From an uncultured Candidatus Binatia bacterium (GTDB lineage: Bacteria; Desulfobacterota; Binatia; Bin18), in NCBI GenBank assembly GCA_958296235.1, contig OY282457.1, forward strand, positions 1,736,501 to 1,800,500: a stretch of DNA of 64,000 bases, read 5' to 3'. The position numbers and the translations under genes were made by a program. The notes beneath the pieces were generated by a model that worked only from the letters and a program-made list of their open reading frames with translations, did no database searches and was not told the origin of the DNA. Positions 45,977 through 55,544 of the stretch are shown one piece after another (the stretch's first letter is position 1; each line of letters opens with the position of its first letter).

Positions 45977-47503
45977 ATGATACACAGCCGAGGCAGTTCT
46001 ACAGGATGTACCAGGACACCTTATCAGCAGCTATCTGCTTGTATCCAACACACAAGCCTCTTGCTGCTCATCCTGGGGCTCCTGACTGTATTTCCGACTC
46101 CGCTTCGGGCGGACGTCCCGATCAGCCAGATTTCTCCAAAACTGTCAGTTTTCGCCAGCCTGCGCACACGGGGCGAATTCTGGGACTGGTTTGAGGGCAC
46201 CTCGGGCGATTCTTCGTATGCCTATGCGGCCACCGTGGCCAAGCTGGGAATGAAATGGCAGCAAGACCTGTTCGACCTGCATCTTGAAGCCCAAAACACG
46301 GCTTTGATGGGCCTGCCCGATGACGCCAGCGCGCCCGCTCCGCAGGGTTCCTTCGGCCTGGGGCCTGTCTATCTGTCTCATAATCGCCGCCAGAACGACG
46401 CCAGCGTGTTTCTCAAACAGGCCCACCTGACCCTCAAACAGCTCGGTATCCCCGGCCTTCGCCTGAGGGGCGGGCGGCACTCGATCGCCGAAGGCGCGGA
46501 GGTGCTGAGCAAGGACCCGACTAGCGACTGGGTCAAGCGCATGCGTGTCTCCCAACGCCTGCTCGGCCCTTTCGGCTGGTCCCATGTCGGCCGTTCGTAT
46601 GACGGCTTCACCCTGAGCTGGACCAAGGACGCCTATAATTTTACGCTGCACGGCTCCCATCCGACCCAGGCCGGTTTTGACCTGGCCGGCAACAAGACCA
46701 TTGACGATATCGACATCCTGTACGCCGGCTTCAACCTGACCCGGCCCGAGTTCGCCAAAATGACCGACGCGCGGCTGTTCTATATCTACTACGCCGACGG
46801 GCGGAACCTGCGGCCTACCGATAACCGGCCGGCCGCAGAACGCAGTCGCCGACACCTGGCCATCAACACCGGCGGCGGCCACCTGATTCAGGTCGTGCCG
46901 ACCGGGGCCGGCCCGATTGACCTGATGGGCTGGGGCGTGGTGCAGGGCGGCGACTGGGGCAACCAGGATCATCACGGCTGGGCGTTTGCCGCCGAGGCCG
47001 GCTGGCAACCCAGCGGGCTGCCGGGGAAACCCTGGTTCCGTATCGGCTATAACCGCAGCTCGGGCGACGACGACCCCAACGACGGCGACCATGACACCTT
47101 TTTTCAGATGCTGCCGACGGCCCGGGTGTATTCGTTTTCCACTTTCTACAACCTGATGAACAACGAAGACATCTTCTTCCAACTCATTCTCCGTCCGCTC
47201 AAAGGGTTGGTCTGGCGCACGGACTTTCACTATATTCGCGTCAGCGAGAAGAACGACCTGTGGTATCAGGGCGCTGGCGCGACCCTGAGCGACCGGCAGG
47301 CCGGCTTTGGCTTTGTTGGCCGCCCGACTTTTGGCAAGCGCGATCTGTTTCAGATTATCGAGACCAGCCTCAGCTACAACCTGAACAAACATATCAACAT
47401 CAACGTCTTTTTTGCCCACGTCTTCGGCGACAGCATCGTGGATCAGATCTATCCCGACGACAGCGCCAATTTCGGCTATATCGAGACGACGTTGAAGTTC
47501 TAG
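45977..47503 (+). CDS. Alginate-export-family outer-membrane porin
   Basis: 508 residues. A long N-terminus with hydrophobic core LLLLILGLLTVFPTPLRA is a signal peptide. The barrel follows from KLSVFASLRTRGEFWDWFEG and includes LGIPGLRLRGGRHSIAEGAE and YNRSSGDDDPNDGDHDTFFQ, the pattern of the alginate_exp barrel group, and ends FGYIETTLKF. These proteins pass varied small anions. The sigma-54-type promoter and the downstream cyanate transporter suggest a role in nitrogen-compound entry rather than alginate export. AGGAGGAGAGA precedes ATG 45977. Confidence 0.78.
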   Translation: MIHSRGSSTGCTRTPYQQLSACIQHTSLLLLILGLLTVFPTPLRADVPISQISPKLSVFASLRTRGEFWDWFEGTSGDSSYAYAATVAKLGMKWQQDLFDLHLEAQNTALMGLPDDASAPAPQGSFGLGPVYLSHNRRQNDASVFLKQAHLTLKQLGIPGLRLRGGRHSIAEGAEVLSKDPTSDWVKRMRVSQRLLGPFGWSHVGRSYDGFTLSWTKDAYNFTLHGSHPTQAGFDLAGNKTIDDIDILYAGFNLTRPEFAKMTDARLFYIYYADGRNLRPTDNRPAAERSRRHLAINTGGGHLIQVVPTGAGPIDLMGWGVVQGGDWGNQDHHGWAFAAEAGWQPSGLPGKPWFRIGYNRSSGDDDPNDGDHDTFFQMLPTARVYSFSTFYNLMNNEDIFFQLILRPLKGLVWRTDFHYIRVSEKNDLWYQGAGATLSDRQAGFGFVGRPTFGKRDLFQIIETSLSYNLNKHININVFFAHVFGDSIVDQIYPDDSANFGYIETTLKF

Positions 47504-47538
47504 TTTTTCTCAGACATACGGGTTCTCACAAGGAAAGG

Positions 47539-47566
47539 AGGGGCAGCTCAGGCTGCCCCTTTTTTT
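47539..47566 (+). terminator. Intrinsic terminator after the porin gene
   Basis: AGGGGCAGC and GCTGCCCCT form a perfect nine-base stem with TCAG loop, followed directly by seven T. It begins 36 bases after the porin stop. Confidence 0.93.
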
Positions 47567-47703
47567 GTCTTCCTTTTCCTCCTCAACCTGTAAAAATCGA
47601 GGTGTCTGTCCTTTTTCTTTATGGTTACAGAGTATGTTCTTCTGCGAGGTCCGAGCAATCCTCTATTCTGGGTGAACCTCCTGTCCCATCAGCCAGATGT
47701 TGC

Positions 47704-47746
47704 TCAGCCAACAATTCATTGCTTCTCTGCCTATATTGTTGGCTGA
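47704..47746. promoter_or_regulatory. Perfect 12-bp inverted repeat upstream of the cyanate module
   Basis: TCAGCCAACAAT (47704-47715) and ATTGTTGGCTGA (47735-47746) are separated by 19 bases. Its centre lies about 145 bases before the predicted sigma-54 start, a typical position for an enhancer-binding activator. Confidence 0.55.
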
Positions 47747-47841
47747 TCCGTTCCCTCTCGCCGGGTGCTCCCCCCCTCTTCCGAATGTCCAACTCTCCAG
47801 GGCTGCTGGTATTTTTCGCGTTCTTTCCCAAGCGGTCTCTA

Positions 47842-47858
47842 TTGGCATGCATATTGCG
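47842..47858 (+). promoter_or_regulatory. Sigma-54-type promoter for the cyanate module
   Basis: TTGGCATGCATATTGCG has GG at 47844-47845 and GC at 47856-47857. The predicted start of transcription is near 47869, 38 bases before ATG 47907. Confidence 0.6.
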
Positions 47859-47906
47859 CTTTCTGCTTCGTAGAAGGGTTAAGCACACATAAGGGAGGGT
47901 CCCTCA

Positions 47907-49274
47907 ATGCAAAGCAAGAGTTTACACGATCCCTATGATCCGCATCCGTCTCTCGATCACTCCCACAGTCGTGGAGAGCCGACACCGCTAGAGACCCATT
48001 CTACACTCCAGACCCCGGAAAAAATTATCGATCGAGTGGTGGAGAATACGGTTGTCCGCGCCATATTCGGGGGTAATGATGTGAACCGCAGGCGCTTCAT
48101 GCAACTCGTTGGTGCAAGTAGCGCCGCGGCCCTCATCGAGTCACTCTTTCCTCTCAAAATGGCGAAGGCCTTGGCTCAGGAGCAGGTTGGCAATATTGAA
48201 AAGAAAGACCTGACGATTGGCTTCATCCCAATTACCTGTGCAACGCCTATTATTATGGCGGAACCCATGGGATTCTACAAAAAACACGGGCTGAATGCGA
48301 AGGTCCGCCGCGCATCGGGCTGGGCCATGGTTCGGGACTGGTCAATCAATAAGGACGTCGACGCAGCCCACATGCTGAGCCCGATGCCCTTGTCCATCAC
48401 GTTAGGAGCCGGGTCGAAACAGGTACCGTATTTCATGCCGGCCGTTGAAAATATTAATGGCCAGGCCATCACTCTGCATACGAAGCATGCCGGCGTACAG
48501 TCCGCAAAAGATATGAAGGGCTTTCGCTTTTGTGTACCCTTTCGCTACTCCATGCACAACTATTTGCTCCGCTATTATTTAGCGGAAGGCGGAGTTCACC
48601 CAGACAAAGATGTGCAGATCCGCGTTGTTCCGCCGCCGGAAATGGTGGCTAACCTCAAAGCTGACAACGTAGACGGCTACCTGGCCCCCGACCCGTTTAA
48701 CCAACGGGCGGTGTACGAAAATGTCGGATTTATTTACCTGCTGTCAAAAGAAATTTGGGACCGTCACCCCTGCTGTGCTTTCGCTATTTCTCAGGAATTC
48801 GCCGCAACATACCCCAATACATTCCTGGCCCTGTTCAGGTCTATTGTTGATGCGACCCATTACGCCTCAAAGCCCGAAAACCGCAAAGATATCGCAAAAG
48901 CCATTGCGCCGAAAAACTATCTCAACCAGCCTACCATTGTGCTCGAACAGGTCCTCACCGGAAAATTTGCTGACGGCCTTGGCAATATTAAGACCGTGCC
49001 AGACCGGATCGATTTCGACCCATTCCCCTGGCACTCAATGGCAGTCTGGATACTGACCCAGATGAAGCGCTGGAAGCATGTCGACCGCGATTTCGATTAC
49101 AAGAAGGTTGCAGAAGAAGTGTATCTCGCCTCAGAATGCGACAAAATCTCTCGGGAACTCGGCTACGACGTTCACCAACAGACCTATAGCTCCCACGTTC
49201 TCATGGGAAAAACTTTTGATCCCAACCAGCCAGAGGAATATCTCAAAAGCTTTCACATAAATAATCTGACATAA
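47907..49274 (+). CDS. NrtA/CmpA-type ABC transporter substrate-binding protein, probably for cyanate
   Basis: 455 residues. A long hydrophilic leader ends in the twin-arginine motif NRRRFMQLVG (60-69) and a hydrophobic stretch, so the protein is exported by Tat. The mature part follows the NrtA/CmpA pattern: LTIGFIPITCATPIIMAEPM, FVPFRYSMHNYLL-type and DGYLAPDPFNQRAV segments. NrtA-type proteins bind nitrate, nitrite, bicarbonate or cyanate; cyanase encoded next favours cyanate. It opens a four-gene unit. Confidence 0.88.
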   Translation: MQSKSLHDPYDPHPSLDHSHSRGEPTPLETHSTLQTPEKIIDRVVENTVVRAIFGGNDVNRRRFMQLVGASSAAALIESLFPLKMAKALAQEQVGNIEKKDLTIGFIPITCATPIIMAEPMGFYKKHGLNAKVRRASGWAMVRDWSINKDVDAAHMLSPMPLSITLGAGSKQVPYFMPAVENINGQAITLHTKHAGVQSAKDMKGFRFCVPFRYSMHNYLLRYYLAEGGVHPDKDVQIRVVPPPEMVANLKADNVDGYLAPDPFNQRAVYENVGFIYLLSKEIWDRHPCCAFAISQEFAATYPNTFLALFRSIVDATHYASKPENRKDIAKAIAPKNYLNQPTIVLEQVLTGKFADGLGNIKTVPDRIDFDPFPWHSMAVWILTQMKRWKHVDRDFDYKKVAEEVYLASECDKISRELGYDVHQQTYSSHVLMGKTFDPNQPEEYLKSFHINNLT

Positions 49275-49357
49275 ACACAGCAGAGAGAGGGCGGCCGATT
49301 CCGGCCCCTCAGCGTACGCCAAAAGGAAACAAGCATCACAAAAATGGAGGATGGAAT

Positions 49358-49801
49358 ATGACACGGAGCGACGCAACAGATCTCCTACTCGTGGCCAAGA
49401 AAGACAAAGGGCTCTCTTTTCGCGATATCGCAACAATTCTGGGAAGAGACAAAGTATGGGTCGCTGCGGCCTTTATGGGCCAAGCCACATTATCTGTGGA
49501 AGAGGCTGAGCGGCTGAGCGAGCTCTTAGGCGTGGCACCGGATGTGACCCTGCCCCTGCAAGAGCCTCCCTTAAAAGGGGCCTTGGACAGCACGGTTCCG
49601 GTTGATCCCCTGATCTATCGCTTTCACGAAATCACTCAGGTTTACGGGACAGCCATGAAAGCGGTGATCCATGAAATGTTCGGCGATGGCATTATGAGCG
49701 CCATCGACTTTGAAATTGATATTCAGAAAAAAGCAGACCCCAAAGGAGATCGAGTGATTGTGACCTATAGTGGGAAATTTCTCCCGTACCGGAAATGGTG
49801 A
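49358..49801 (+). CDS. cynS: Cyanate hydratase (cyanase)
   Basis: 147 residues. An N-terminal helix-turn-helix-like domain (LSFRDIATILGRDKVWVAAA) is followed by the catalytic domain YRFHEITQVYGTAMKAVIHE, FGDGIMSAIDF, carrying the Arg, Glu and Ser of the decameric active site. It converts cyanate and bicarbonate to ammonia and CO2. It lies between the binding-protein and permease genes, so uptake and breakdown are made together. ATGGAGGATGGAAT precedes the start. Confidence 0.96.
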   Translation: MTRSDATDLLLVAKKDKGLSFRDIATILGRDKVWVAAAFMGQATLSVEEAERLSELLGVAPDVTLPLQEPPLKGALDSTVPVDPLIYRFHEITQVYGTAMKAVIHEMFGDGIMSAIDFEIDIQKKADPKGDRVIVTYSGKFLPYRKW

Positions 49802-49806
49802 TCCTC

Positions 49807-50808
49807 ATGAACGCACGTGCCTTGTTCGTACGAGATGCTGCGACCGCCGTATTGACGCAACAGGCGCAGGGTAAGGGAGAAGGAAAGGCTCCCTCACAAG
49901 ACCCCCTGCTGCGACAGTCCATAAGGAAAAAAATATACACGCGGGGGCAGCCGTGGCTTCTGTCTGCCACGCTTCTGCTCTTTTTTCTGGTGGCCTGGCA
50001 TCTGGCGACGGTTCGGCCAGCCTTTGACCCAACCGGCCGGACAGAAGACGAATTACTGACCATGGAGTTTAATGGAGATATTATCAGAACGGAGAGTGGC
50101 ATCTACATCCATAATCCCGACAAAATCCAGGGCATTCCAGGGCCCCTCGCCCTGGTAAAGAAATCCGTCGAAGAACTCTCGGACCCTTTCCATAGGAAAG
50201 GAACAAACGACCATGGGGTTGGATATCTCGTATTCTATACCGTGACGCGTTTTGCAGTCGGATTTATATCCGCCTCGGTGCTTGCGGTGTGTATCGGCAT
50301 ACTTATCGGCATGTCACGACCACTCTATCAAGCCCTGAACCCCTTTATTCAGCTCTTGAAGCCCATCTCGCCTCTGGCCTGGATGCCTCTCTTATTATAC
50401 AGCGTGCAAGACCCTACCTGGACAGCCATTCTTGTCGTCTTTATGGCCTCGTTGTGGCCAACTATTGCGAATACCGCATTTGGGGTGAGTTCGATCCGCA
50501 AAGAATACATCCAAGTTGCTCGCTTGCTACAGCTGTCCTGGTTCCGTCGTCTTATCATGGTTATCTTACCCGCTGCAGCACCGACTATTATCGCAGGTCT
50601 GCGCATCTCTTTTGGGAGTGCTTTGGTGGCAGTAGTGCCTGCGGAGATGTTGTTGGGCGAACTCGGTCTTGGCTATTTAACTTGGATTGAATGGAACAAT
50701 CTCGACATCTCTGGCGTGATGTTTGCCATTCTCGTTGTTGGATCGGTGGGCATTGTACTCGACTCCGGCTTTAATCGGCTCGCCCGCCTCGTGACCTATA
50801 CTGAGTAA
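49807..50808 (+). CDS. NrtB-type ABC transporter permease
   Basis: 333 residues from ATG 49807, five bases after the cynS stop. One transmembrane helix (WLLSATLLLFFLVAWHLATV) precedes a periplasmic loop of about 90 residues. The BPD_transp_1 permease core follows, with about five helices and the ATPase-contact loop EYIQVARLLQLSWFRRLIMV. It pairs with the ATPase downstream and the Tat-exported binding protein upstream. Confidence 0.9.
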   Translation: MNARALFVRDAATAVLTQQAQGKGEGKAPSQDPLLRQSIRKKIYTRGQPWLLSATLLLFFLVAWHLATVRPAFDPTGRTEDELLTMEFNGDIIRTESGIYIHNPDKIQGIPGPLALVKKSVEELSDPFHRKGTNDHGVGYLVFYTVTRFAVGFISASVLAVCIGILIGMSRPLYQALNPFIQLLKPISPLAWMPLLLYSVQDPTWTAILVVFMASLWPTIANTAFGVSSIRKEYIQVARLLQLSWFRRLIMVILPAAAPTIIAGLRISFGSALVAVVPAEMLLGELGLGYLTWIEWNNLDISGVMFAILVVGSVGIVLDSGFNRLARLVTYTE

Positions 50809-50849
50809 CCTGTCCAGTCCAGAGTGCATACTGCTACAGAAAGAGTGGA

Positions 50850-51662
50850 ATGTCTTTCCTTGAAATTGACCATGTCAGCAAGCATTTCCCCCTGCGCGAA
50901 GGGACAACTGACCTTGCCCAGATGACAGAGACCTTCTGCGTTTTTCAAGATATCTCGCTCTCTGTTGAAAAGGGGGAATTCGTTACCCTGGTTGGTCACT
51001 CGGGGTGTGGCAAGAGCACCCTGCTTAATATTCTTGCCGGCTTTGAGACTGCCTCCGAAGGGGGTATGGTCCTGGACGGTCGGGAAGTCGTTGAGCCCGG
51101 CTTAGATAGAATGGTCGTCTTTCAAAGTTTTGCTTTGATGCCCTGGCTCTCTGCCTTCGACAATGTCCGCATTGCGGTGAAAGCCGCCTACCCGGAGTGG
51201 GACAAGTCACAGACGGATGCTCATACACAAAAATATCTCGCCATGATGAATTTACAGCAGGCGGCCAATAAGAAGCCCACCTTTTTATCGGGAGGCATGC
51301 GTCAGCGTGTCGGGCTTGCACGTGCTTTTGCCGTCCAACCGAAAGTGCTGCTGCTGGATGAGCCCTTTGCACAAATCGATGCTCTCACTCGGGGCGTGAT
51401 TCAGGACGAGCTGATGAGGACGTGGGAGGCGACTGGTACAACTGTTTTCATGGTAACCCACGACGTGGATGAAGCGATTTTGCTATCGGATCGCATCGCC
51501 CTCATGAGCGCCGGCCCGGAAGCCTCTCTCGCTGAGTGTGTCGAGATCGATATTCCTCGACCCCGACGACGGGAGACTATTATTGACCTGCCACGGTATA
51601 TACAACTCCGGAATGAGATCCTCCGCTTCCTCATGCACGCCTCTCAAGTCGAACAAGATTGA
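50850..51662 (+). CDS. NrtD-type ABC transporter ATPase
   Basis: 270 residues. Walker A is GHSGCGKSTLLN, the Q-loop is VFQSFALMPWLS, the signature is LSGGMRQRVGLARAFA, Walker B is VLLLDEPFAQID, and the switch His is in VTHDVDEA. It powers the anion importer. It completes the unit of binding protein, cyanase, permease and ATPase. Confidence 0.93.
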   Translation: MSFLEIDHVSKHFPLREGTTDLAQMTETFCVFQDISLSVEKGEFVTLVGHSGCGKSTLLNILAGFETASEGGMVLDGREVVEPGLDRMVVFQSFALMPWLSAFDNVRIAVKAAYPEWDKSQTDAHTQKYLAMMNLQQAANKKPTFLSGGMRQRVGLARAFAVQPKVLLLDEPFAQIDALTRGVIQDELMRTWEATGTTVFMVTHDVDEAILLSDRIALMSAGPEASLAECVEIDIPRPRRRETIIDLPRYIQLRNEILRFLMHASQVEQD

Positions 51663-51756
51663 GAGTAAATGTAAGCGCTCTCTTTGACTTTCGCCCCTCC
51701 CCTGTCACTCATCCACCAAGCGTATGGTATGGTATAGGGGCTATCCCGAGGAGAGT

Positions 51757-52860
51757 ATGCGTATCCGACGAATTGGCGTGTTAACCGGAGGAGGAGACGC
51801 CCCGGGCTTGAACCCCGCGCTCAAGGCGATTGTGTATCGTGCGACAGCCCATGACGTGGAGGTGATGGGACTCCTTGATGGTTGGCACGGTTTACTCGAC
51901 ACGGGGATCGACGAGGCCGTCCGGCTGGAGGATTACCAGGTCCGACGCTGGGACCGTGATGGCGGCACCAATCTGGGTTCGTCTCGCACCAACCCGTTTC
52001 ACGTGACCCTGCCGGGCGAGGCGAGGGCACGAGACCGCTCGGACGAAGTCCTGGCTAATATCGCCCGGCTTGGTCTTGATGCCATTATCGCCCTGGGCGG
52101 AGAAGATACCCTGGGCGTGGCGCACCGGCTGAGTGAAAAGGGCTGCCCGGTGGTGGGCATTCCGAAAACGATTGATAAAGACCTCAGCCACACCGACTAC
52201 ACCCTGGGGTTTGATACCGCGCTACGCAACTGCACCTCTGTCATTGAGCAGGCGCGCACCCCGGCCGGCTCGCACCACTGGGTGCAGGTGGTCGAAGTCA
52301 TGGGCCGGCATGCCGGCCATCTGGCCCTGTGGAGCGCGGTTGCCGGAGGCGCGACCCTGGTCCTTATCCCCGAGTATCCCTTTGCCTACGAGCGGGTCTA
52401 TGAACTCCTGACCCGACGGCTGGCGCGTGGCAAGCAGGATCGGCGTTACCCCCGCTACGCGGTGATTGTGGCGGCCGAAGGCGCCCACGCAGACGAGGAA
52501 GGAGTCGTGACCCTGGACGCCAGCCGGGACGCCTTCGGGCATGAACGCCTGGGCGGCATCGGAAGTCGACTCGCCCAGCGCATTCGCCGCGCCACACCTT
52601 TTGATTCACGCGAGCTGGTGATCGGCCATAGCCAGCGCGGCGGCAGTCCGTCTGCGCTGGACCGGATTATGGGGCGCATGTTCGGCTCAGCCGCGGTCGA
52701 AGCCGCGCGGCGCGGCGACTGGGGACAGATGGTCAGTGCGCAGGGCATTGGCCCGACCTGCCAGCTCCGCATGATCCCCCTCGGTCAAGCCGTCAGCGGG
52801 CTCAATACCGTGGACCTGGAGCGCTTGTATGACACCGACCGCTATACTGCAAAGGTGTAG
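51757..52860 (+). CDS. 6-phosphofructokinase, probably pyrophosphate-dependent
   Basis: 367 residues from ATG 51757 (GAGGAGAGT upstream). The phosphate loop is GVLTGGGDAPGLNP. The nucleotide-determining motif reads GGEDT where ATP-dependent enzymes have GGDGS, and the catalytic block is PKTIDKDL instead of PKTIDNDI. EVMGRHAGHLAL and the SQRGGSPSALDR block are standard. An Asp at the second position after GG usually marks PPi-dependent enzymes. It phosphorylates fructose-6-phosphate, reversibly if PPi-linked. Confidence 0.85.
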   Translation: MRIRRIGVLTGGGDAPGLNPALKAIVYRATAHDVEVMGLLDGWHGLLDTGIDEAVRLEDYQVRRWDRDGGTNLGSSRTNPFHVTLPGEARARDRSDEVLANIARLGLDAIIALGGEDTLGVAHRLSEKGCPVVGIPKTIDKDLSHTDYTLGFDTALRNCTSVIEQARTPAGSHHWVQVVEVMGRHAGHLALWSAVAGGATLVLIPEYPFAYERVYELLTRRLARGKQDRRYPRYAVIVAAEGAHADEEGVVTLDASRDAFGHERLGGIGSRLAQRIRRATPFDSRELVIGHSQRGGSPSALDRIMGRMFGSAAVEAARRGDWGQMVSAQGIGPTCQLRMIPLGQAVSGLNTVDLERLYDTDRYTAKV

Positions 52861-52985
52861 GGGAAGAGATGAGTAGAGGCGAGTGGTGAGTGACGAGTCT
52901 GATTTTCGTCTTTCGACCTCCTGCTCGTCGCTTGTCAGGCGGCCTGCACATACGCTAATGGGCAATCGGAGGAGGAGAACGGGCT

Positions 52986-55544
52986 ATGCCTGAGTCTACC
53001 TATGCGGAGACCCCTTTTCAGAGAGATGCAGTTCGGGGCGATGCGCTGGCACACTATCCCGTGGCCTCAGCCCGCTTCGATGAAATGTGTTCCGCTCCGG
53101 GCACGGTCCGGCCCCACTGGCAATACGCCCTGCGCGCTTTCGAGGCGCTGGGCGCGGAAGAGCTGGGTCGTCGTCAGGACGAAGTCCAACAGGTTCTGCG
53201 CGAAAATGGCGTAACCTACAACGTCTATACGGACTCCCAGGGACACCCGCGACCCTGGGCGCTCGACGTCATACCCGCCTTCCTCACCAGCCAGGAGTGG
53301 CGGACTATTGAACAGGGGCTCGTCCAGCGGGCAGAACTGCTCAATCTCATCGGAGCGGACCTGTATGGTCCACAACACCTCATTCACGACGGCCTGCTCC
53401 CGCCCGAGTTGATCTATACCCATCCCGGCTTTCTGCGCCCCTGTCACGGGGCGCTGCCCACGCCGATGCCGTATCTGTGCCTATACGCGGCTGACCTCGC
53501 CAGGGCTCCCAATGGCGCTATCAGCGTGCTGGATGACCGGACGCAGGCACCGTCTGGAGCTGGCTACGCCCTGGAAAATCGGCTGGTGTTGGCGCGGATT
53601 CTGCCCAGCCTGTATCGAGACGCTCAGGTCCACCGCTTGTCCCTCTTTTTCCGCACCCTGCGATCGACCTTGGCCGCCCTGACCCCGACCCCCCGGACGC
53701 GGACGGCGCTCCTCACCCCAGGACCGCAGAACGAAACCTATTTTGAACACGCCTATTTGGCCAGCTATCTGGATTATACCCTCGCCCAGGGAGATGACTT
53801 AACGGTTCGGGATGGCCAGCTGTGGGTGAAGACGGTAGACGGGCTGCAACCGGTCGGCGCGGTCGTCCGGCGGGTGGATGACACTTTTTGTGATCCTTTG
53901 GAACTCCAGCGGGAATCGCTCTTGGCCCCCCCCGGCCTGCTCCAGGCAGTCAGAAACGGCACGGTCATAGTTGCCAATCCGCTGGGCAGCGGCGTGCTCG
54001 AAAACCCCGGACTGATGGCCTACCTGCCCCGGGTCGCCAAAGTATTGCTGGGTCAGGACCTGCGCCTGGCCTCGGTTCCGACCTGGTGGTGCGGCGACGA
54101 GCAGGCGCTGGCCTATGTCGTGGACCATATCGAACAACTGGTCATCAAACCCGTCTTCCCCCTCCCCGGTACGGCAACCGTCTCTGGCCCACAGTTGAGC
54201 GCCCAAGAACGCGACCGCCTTATTCAGAACATCAGGGCCCGCCCCCATTGTTTTGTCGGCCAGGAACAGCCGGTCTTGTCCACCACGCCGGTATTTATCG
54301 GAGACCGCCTGGAGCCACGCCCCATGATGTTGCGCAGCTTCCTGGTCTCCCGAGACGATGGCTATGTGGCCATGCCGGGCGGGCTGACGCGGGTCGCGCC
54401 GGACACGGACGGGTGGCGCGTCTCCGGTCAGGCCGGCGGTCTGAGCAAGGATACCTGGATTCTCGCCTCAGAGCCTGAAAGTCAGTTCAGCCTCATCCCG
54501 GCACCTGAGCGCGCCGTATCGATTACGCGCGGCGGGGGAGAAGTACCCAGCCGGATGGCGGATAATCTGTTCTGGCTCGGGCGCTATGTCGAACGCACTG
54601 CCGGGGGGGCGCGCGTCTTCCGCGAGGTCCTCCAGCGGGTATTGGATACCGAGACCGCCCGGTATGATACCTCCTTATCGGCCTTTCTTTCCGCCCATAC
54701 CCATAGCGCCGCGACCTATCTCCGTTTTATCGGATACGGGGAGCGCCGGCGGCTGGCCGTTGCCGAGCAGGAATTGTTCGCGACGATTCTGGACGCTGCG
54801 CGACCGGGGAGTCTGCGTTTCCATCTGAACGCCTTAGTCCGCGCCGGACAGGCCGCGCGCGACCGGCTGTCGGATGATGCCTGGCGGGCAATCAACCGGC
54901 TTGAGCGCGAGTTGCCACAGGTCAAGTCTTTGAGTGAGATGCTCGAAAGCCTGGAAGGCCTGATTATCGGACTGGCCTCGGTAAACGGTTTGAATACCGA
55001 AAGCATGGCGCGCGGCCACGGATTCCGGTTTATGGAAATCGGGCGGCGGCTGGAACGGGCGCTGTATACGCTCGGCCTCTTGCGGACGGGCTGTGAGCTG
55101 CCGCGCGAGACGGAAAAAGTCGTCTGGGAAATGGTGCTGGCCATGACCGACAGCCTGATGACGTATCGGCGTCGCTACGCCTCAGCCGTCCAGGCCGGGG
55201 CCGTGTTGGACCTGCTGCTGCTCGACGAGAGCAATCCGCGCTCGGTCGGCTACCAGCTCGTACAAATACGGGACCAAGTGGCGAGTCTGCCGCGCAAGAA
55301 GCCCCTGCCACACCGGAGCGCCGAAGAACGTATCATTTTGGAGACGCTCACAACCTTACGGGTGACAGACCTGGAACGCTACTCAACATCCAGCTGGGAC
55401 GCAGACATGGATGAGACGCTGGGCCAACTGTTTGCCGGCCTGAGCACGCGCCTGCTCGCGCTGTCGGAGACCTTGAGCCGAGACTATTTCAGCCCTATTG
55501 AAGTACAACAACAGCTGACCGCAGCGCGCTCGACTTCCAGATGA
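52986..55544 (+). CDS. Circularly permuted ATP-grasp protein fused to an alpha-E domain
   Basis: 852 residues. Residues 1-480 form the circularly permuted ATP-grasp type (YNVYTDSQGHPRPWALDVIP, GADLYGPQHLIHDGLLPPEL, and QLVIKPVFPLPGTATVSGPQ). From about 515 follows the all-helical alpha-E domain (RMADNLFWLGRYVERTAGGA). These domains are normally two proteins encoded side by side in predicted peptide-ligation operons with a transglutaminase; here they are one chain. The transglutaminase gene overlaps its stop (ATGA). The peptide product is unknown. Confidence 0.9.
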   Translation: MPESTYAETPFQRDAVRGDALAHYPVASARFDEMCSAPGTVRPHWQYALRAFEALGAEELGRRQDEVQQVLRENGVTYNVYTDSQGHPRPWALDVIPAFLTSQEWRTIEQGLVQRAELLNLIGADLYGPQHLIHDGLLPPELIYTHPGFLRPCHGALPTPMPYLCLYAADLARAPNGAISVLDDRTQAPSGAGYALENRLVLARILPSLYRDAQVHRLSLFFRTLRSTLAALTPTPRTRTALLTPGPQNETYFEHAYLASYLDYTLAQGDDLTVRDGQLWVKTVDGLQPVGAVVRRVDDTFCDPLELQRESLLAPPGLLQAVRNGTVIVANPLGSGVLENPGLMAYLPRVAKVLLGQDLRLASVPTWWCGDEQALAYVVDHIEQLVIKPVFPLPGTATVSGPQLSAQERDRLIQNIRARPHCFVGQEQPVLSTTPVFIGDRLEPRPMMLRSFLVSRDDGYVAMPGGLTRVAPDTDGWRVSGQAGGLSKDTWILASEPESQFSLIPAPERAVSITRGGGEVPSRMADNLFWLGRYVERTAGGARVFREVLQRVLDTETARYDTSLSAFLSAHTHSAATYLRFIGYGERRRLAVAEQELFATILDAARPGSLRFHLNALVRAGQAARDRLSDDAWRAINRLERELPQVKSLSEMLESLEGLIIGLASVNGLNTESMARGHGFRFMEIGRRLERALYTLGLLRTGCELPRETEKVVWEMVLAMTDSLMTYRRRYASAVQAGAVLDLLLLDESNPRSVGYQLVQIRDQVASLPRKKPLPHRSAEERIILETLTTLRVTDLERYSTSSWDADMDETLGQLFAGLSTRLLALSETLSRDYFSPIEVQQQLTAARSTSR

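Noticed and set aside
46145..47419. 424-codon minus-strand frame opposite the alginate-type porin
   Set aside because: The plus-strand barrel has a signal peptide, ribosome binding site and terminator; the antisense frame shows none.
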